A stretch of DNA of 6,882 bases from contig CAPAOL010000070.1 of the NCBI GenBank assembly GCA_948579315.1, positions 1-6,882 on the forward strand, given 5' to 3'. The notes beneath the pieces were generated by a model. It made no database searches and was not told the origin of the DNA. It saw only the letters and a list, made by a program, of their open reading frames with translations. Below are positions 5,030 through 6,882 of this stretch, in pieces (within the stretch, counting starts at the first letter, position 1; the number at the start of each line of letters is the position of its first letter). Origin of the DNA: an uncultured Phocaeicola sp. (lineage in GTDB: Bacteria > Bacteroidota > Bacteroidia > Bacteroidales > Bacteroidaceae). A program made the position numbers and the translations under genes.

Positions 5030-6211
5030 TTATGGCACAAATTTTATGCAGACCGGCTTGTCTACTTTAATATCCTGCTGTACATCTGTTAATAGTCCTG
5101 TATCTGCATCTCTTTCATAGACTTGTATCACATTGCTGTCTCTGCAAGCAACCAACAAGTATTTACCATTAGGCGTGATGATGAAATTGCGTGGATGAAT
5201 CCCTGTCAGTTGGTAGCCTGCTTTCGCCAACATTCCGTTATCCGGGTGAATACTGAATATGGCAATACCATCTGCTTTTAAACGATTGCTGGCATACAGG
5301 AATTTACCATCCGGGCTGATATGAATGTCAGCACTTCCTTGTGCGTTTACCGTATCGGCAGCGATTGTCTGGATCTCTTTTAAATCTCCGTCTTTGTATT
5401 CAAAAGCGATTACTGTGCCCGATAACTCATTAATCAGATAAGCGTAATGACCGTTTGGCGAGAAAGTCAGATGGCGGGGACCCGAACCGGTTTTCACTTT
5501 AAAGGCAGCAGGCGATCCTTCTTTCAGAAATGCTTCTTTATTCTCTGCATTTGCAGCTGGGTTAATGATAAACTTATGTATTTGGTCTGTACCCAAGTCA
5601 TCGGCAAACAAGTATTTACCATCCGGAGTGATACGGACACAATGCAGATGTGGTTTCTCTTGTCGTTCCTTGTCTATTCCCGTACCTTTGAATTGTATAA
5701 TATCGGAAGCGGGTAGGAGTGAGCCATCTTTTGCGATAGGGAAAACGGAGATGCTGCCGCCACTGTAGTTGGCGGTTATTACATTATTTCCACTGGCAAT
5801 GATATAGCAGGGATCTTCACCTCCCGTTTGCTGTGAATTTAATAGTTGCAAAGTACCTTTTTCTTTATTGAAGGCAAATGCATTGGCGGCAGCTTGTGTA
5901 TTGTTGAATTCACTGACTGCATAGACGAATTTTCCGTCGGCAGATGGAACAAGATAAGAAGGATTTTCAACTTCCGTTTCACTTAACGGAGTGGCAGTCC
6001 CGTCTTCTTCGTTGAAGCGGTAACTATATATCCCTTTACTGGTTCCTGATGTGTAAGTACCCACCAACATGGTTAGTTCGTTTTCCGTTGTATCGGTTGT
6101 TCCCATAGGAGTCTTTTTTTTAGAAGTACAGCCACTGATACTGATTCCGAATATGCAAACAGCTGCAAATGCTTTGAATATAAATGTTTTAGATAGATAT
6201 GTCTTAATCAT
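5030..6211 (-). CDS. Lactonase-family seven-bladed beta-propeller lipoprotein (6-phosphogluconolactonase-like, COG2706)
   Basis: Starting at the ATG at 6211 the protein has 393 residues. The N-terminus is a type II signal peptide: basic MIKTYLSK, a hydrophobic stretch to about residue 25, then the lipobox ISGC with lipidated C28. The mature part shows the propeller repeats of the YbhE/Pgl lactonase family: VGTYTSGTSKGIYSYRF (50-66), PHLHCVRITPDGKYLFADDLG (187-207, broken by L189), GPRHLTFSPNGHYAYLINE (244-262), ADIHISPDGKFLYASNR (294-310) and HPRNFIITPNGKYLLVACRD (339-358). A longer reading from 6331 adds 40 charged residues before the signal and is unlikely. The residues after C28 (TSKKKT) are basic, unlike acidic surface-export signals known in Bacteroidota, so a periplasm-facing lipoprotein is inferred. 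True cytosolic 6-phosphogluconolactonase activity is doubtful given this location; another sugar lactone is possible. Confidence 0.85.
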   Translation of the reverse strand: MIKTYLSKTFIFKAFAAVCIFGISISGCTSKKKTPMGTTDTTENELTMLVGTYTSGTSKGIYSYRFNEEDGTATPLSETEVENPSYLVPSADGKFVYAVSEFNNTQAAANAFAFNKEKGTLQLLNSQQTGGEDPCYIIASGNNVITANYSGGSISVFPIAKDGSLLPASDIIQFKGTGIDKERQEKPHLHCVRITPDGKYLFADDLGTDQIHKFIINPAANAENKEAFLKEGSPAAFKVKTGSGPRHLTFSPNGHYAYLINELSGTVIAFEYKDGDLKEIQTIAADTVNAQGSADIHISPDGKFLYASNRLKADGIAIFSIHPDNGMLAKAGYQLTGIHPRNFIITPNGKYLLVACRDSNVIQVYERDADTGLLTDVQQDIKVDKPVCIKFVP

Positions 6212-6274
6212 AAGTCGTTTATTATTGGTTGATTTTTCATGATGCTTTTTCACTTTAAATATAAAATAGCTCCG

Positions 6275-6282
6275 TAAAGATA
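6275..6282 (-). promoter_or_regulatory. Tentative -7 element for the lactonase gene
   Basis: On the - strand TATCTTTA differs from TAnnTTTG at the last base only. A TTAG, similar to the -33 TTTG, lies 20 bases upstream. The predicted leader is about 57 bases to the ATG at 6211. That transcript would start downstream of the longer ATG at 6331, which supports the shorter protein. The spacing and position are good but the match is imperfect. Confidence 0.35.
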
Positions 6283-6335
6283 GTGCTTTGATATAATATT
6301 TGCTAACGTCTTCTCGTAAATTAGAAAACATTTCC

Positions 6336-6343
6336 TATCTTTG
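6336..6343 (+). promoter_or_regulatory. Bacteroides-type -7 element for ssrA
   Basis: TATCTTTG is an exact match to TAnnTTTG and lies 52 bases before the predicted mature 5' end of the tmRNA. Transcription would begin near 6350, leaving a precursor leader of about 45 bases to be removed, presumably by RNase P. The -33 region (TTCTCG near 6311-6316) is a weak match. Confidence 0.6.
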
Positions 6344-6394
6344 CACTCTTGGAAAGCGTTCTAAACAATCGCTATTCTGTACGAATAAAAATTT

Positions 6395-6788
6395 GGGCTT
6401 GACTGGATTTGACAGCGGGCAGAAATGGTAGGTAAGCATGCAGTGGGTCGGTAATTTCCACTTAAATCTCAGTTATCAAAATTTTATCTGGCGAAACTAA
6501 TTACGCTCTTGCTGCTTAATCGAAGTATAGTAGATTAGCTTAATCCAGGCACTAGGTGCCAGGACGAGACATCACTCGGAAGCTGTTGCTCCGAAGCATT
6601 CCGGTTCAGTGGTGCAGTTACATCGGGGATAGTCAAAGGTGACCTCGCGCTTTTGATGAAACTTTAGAGGATAAGGTAGGAATTGATGGCTTTGGTTCTG
6701 TTCCTGCACGAAAATTTAGGCAAAGATAAGCATGTAGAAAGCTTATGATTTCCTCGTTTGGACGAGGGTTCAATTCCCTCCAGGTCCA
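6395..6788 (+). ncRNA. ssrA: Transfer-messenger RNA (tmRNA, SsrA)
   Basis: With SmpB this RNA rescues stalled ribosomes and tags the nascent chain for proteolysis. The 5' end GGGCTTGACTGGATTTGACA and the 3' end, a T-arm GAGGG-TTCAATT-CCCTC (6764-6780) followed by CAGGTCC and discriminator A6788, are typical. The acceptor stem pairs 6395-6401 with 6781-6787 over 7 bp. Its third pair is G6397-U6785, the G3-U70 pair that directs charging with alanine. A tag reading frame (6490-6519) and a helix GGCAC/GTGCC (6548-6560) lie inside, with further pseudoknot-type sequence after the tag. No CCA is encoded after A6788 (CAA follows), so the tail would be added by the CCA-adding enzyme. It is a one-piece, non-permuted form. 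The ends are accurate to within a few bases; some annotations may run to 6790 or 6791. Confidence 0.97.
6490..6519 (+). CDS. tmRNA-encoded proteolysis tag GETNYALAA
   Basis: The resume codon is GGC at 6490-6492. It is followed by codons for E-T-N-Y-A-L-A-A and a TAA stop at 6517-6519. With the alanine carried by the tmRNA itself, the appended tag is A-GETNYALAA. The terminal ALAA is the conserved degron read by ClpXP-type proteases. This is the mRNA-like part of ssrA, not a separate gene; there is no start codon. Confidence 0.93.
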   Translation, partial: GETNYALAA

Positions 6789-6827
6789 CAATAAATGCTG
6801 TTTTTTAGTGTTTTATGAGATTTGCAC

Positions 6828-6860
6828 GAAGGTGTGTCAAAATGCGCACCTTCTTTTTTT
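6828..6860 (+). terminator. Strong intrinsic terminator after ssrA
   Basis: GAAGGTGTG (6828-6836) pairs with CGCACCTTC (6845-6853), giving 9 pairs with one T-G wobble around an 8-base loop. Seven consecutive T residues follow (6854-6860). It lies 40 bases after the mature tmRNA 3' end, so the precursor has a 3' trailer to be trimmed. It is the clearest terminator in the window. Confidence 0.9.
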
Positions 6861-6882
6861 ATGCACAAAGCCCCTACTTTCA

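Noticed and set aside
5447..5768. Two + strand frames inside the lactonase gene
   Set aside because: They are antisense to conserved propeller blades and have no recognisable domain.
6212..6331. N-terminal 40-residue extension of the lactonase, from an ATG at 6331
   Set aside because: It would bury the signal peptide and lipobox at residues 41-68, has a charged, non-family sequence, and begins upstream of the likely lactonase promoter, close to the ssrA -7 element.

Overview
This 6.9 kb window looks like chromosomal DNA of a Bacteroides species or close relative (Bacteroidota). The reasons are: -7 elements of the Bacteroides type (TAnnTTTG) before the first gene and before the tmRNA; A-rich leaders instead of Shine-Dalgarno sequences; a tmRNA encoding the tag GETNYALAA with no genomic 3' CCA; and a Bacteroidota-style lipoprotein gene. 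The content is mostly core housekeeping. I see no insertion sequence, phage, CRISPR array or defence system.

Layout: 1-329 is a non-coding, AT-rich leader with a repeated 11-base dyad motif and a promoter for the first gene. 330-4986 is a co-directional run on the + strand: hpt (purine salvage), adk (adenylate kinase, short-LID type), obg (ribosome-associated GTPase), pgeF (DUF152/YfiH 'laccase domain' protein, overlapping obg by 4 bases), a standalone PheRS-type B3/B4 domain protein, and a secreted M23 (LytM/lysostaphin-type) metallopeptidase. Gaps are -4 to 89 bases, so an operon or partly overlapping transcription units is plausible. The gaps contain small repeats and hairpins, including a 24-base-period tandem repeat running through the stop codon of the B3/B4 gene.

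A lactonase-family beta-propeller lipoprotein gene lies on the - strand and converges with the peptidase gene. It is divergent from the last gene, ssrA (tmRNA, + strand), which ends in a strong intrinsic terminator.

The genes share broad themes rather than one pathway: nucleotide supply (hpt, adk), ribosome assembly and rescue (obg, ssrA), possible quality control (PgeF for peptidoglycan composition, B3/B4 for tRNA or amino acid proofreading) and envelope functions (M23 peptidase, lipoprotein lactonase). Two database-style starts need correcting: pgeF most likely starts at the ATG at 2736, and the lactonase at the ATG at 6211, which places a type II signal peptide at its N-terminus. I found no convincing new system. 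The best leads are the dyad repeats upstream of hpt, the repeat across the B3/B4 stop codon, and the lipoprotein location of the 'phosphogluconolactonase'-like protein.
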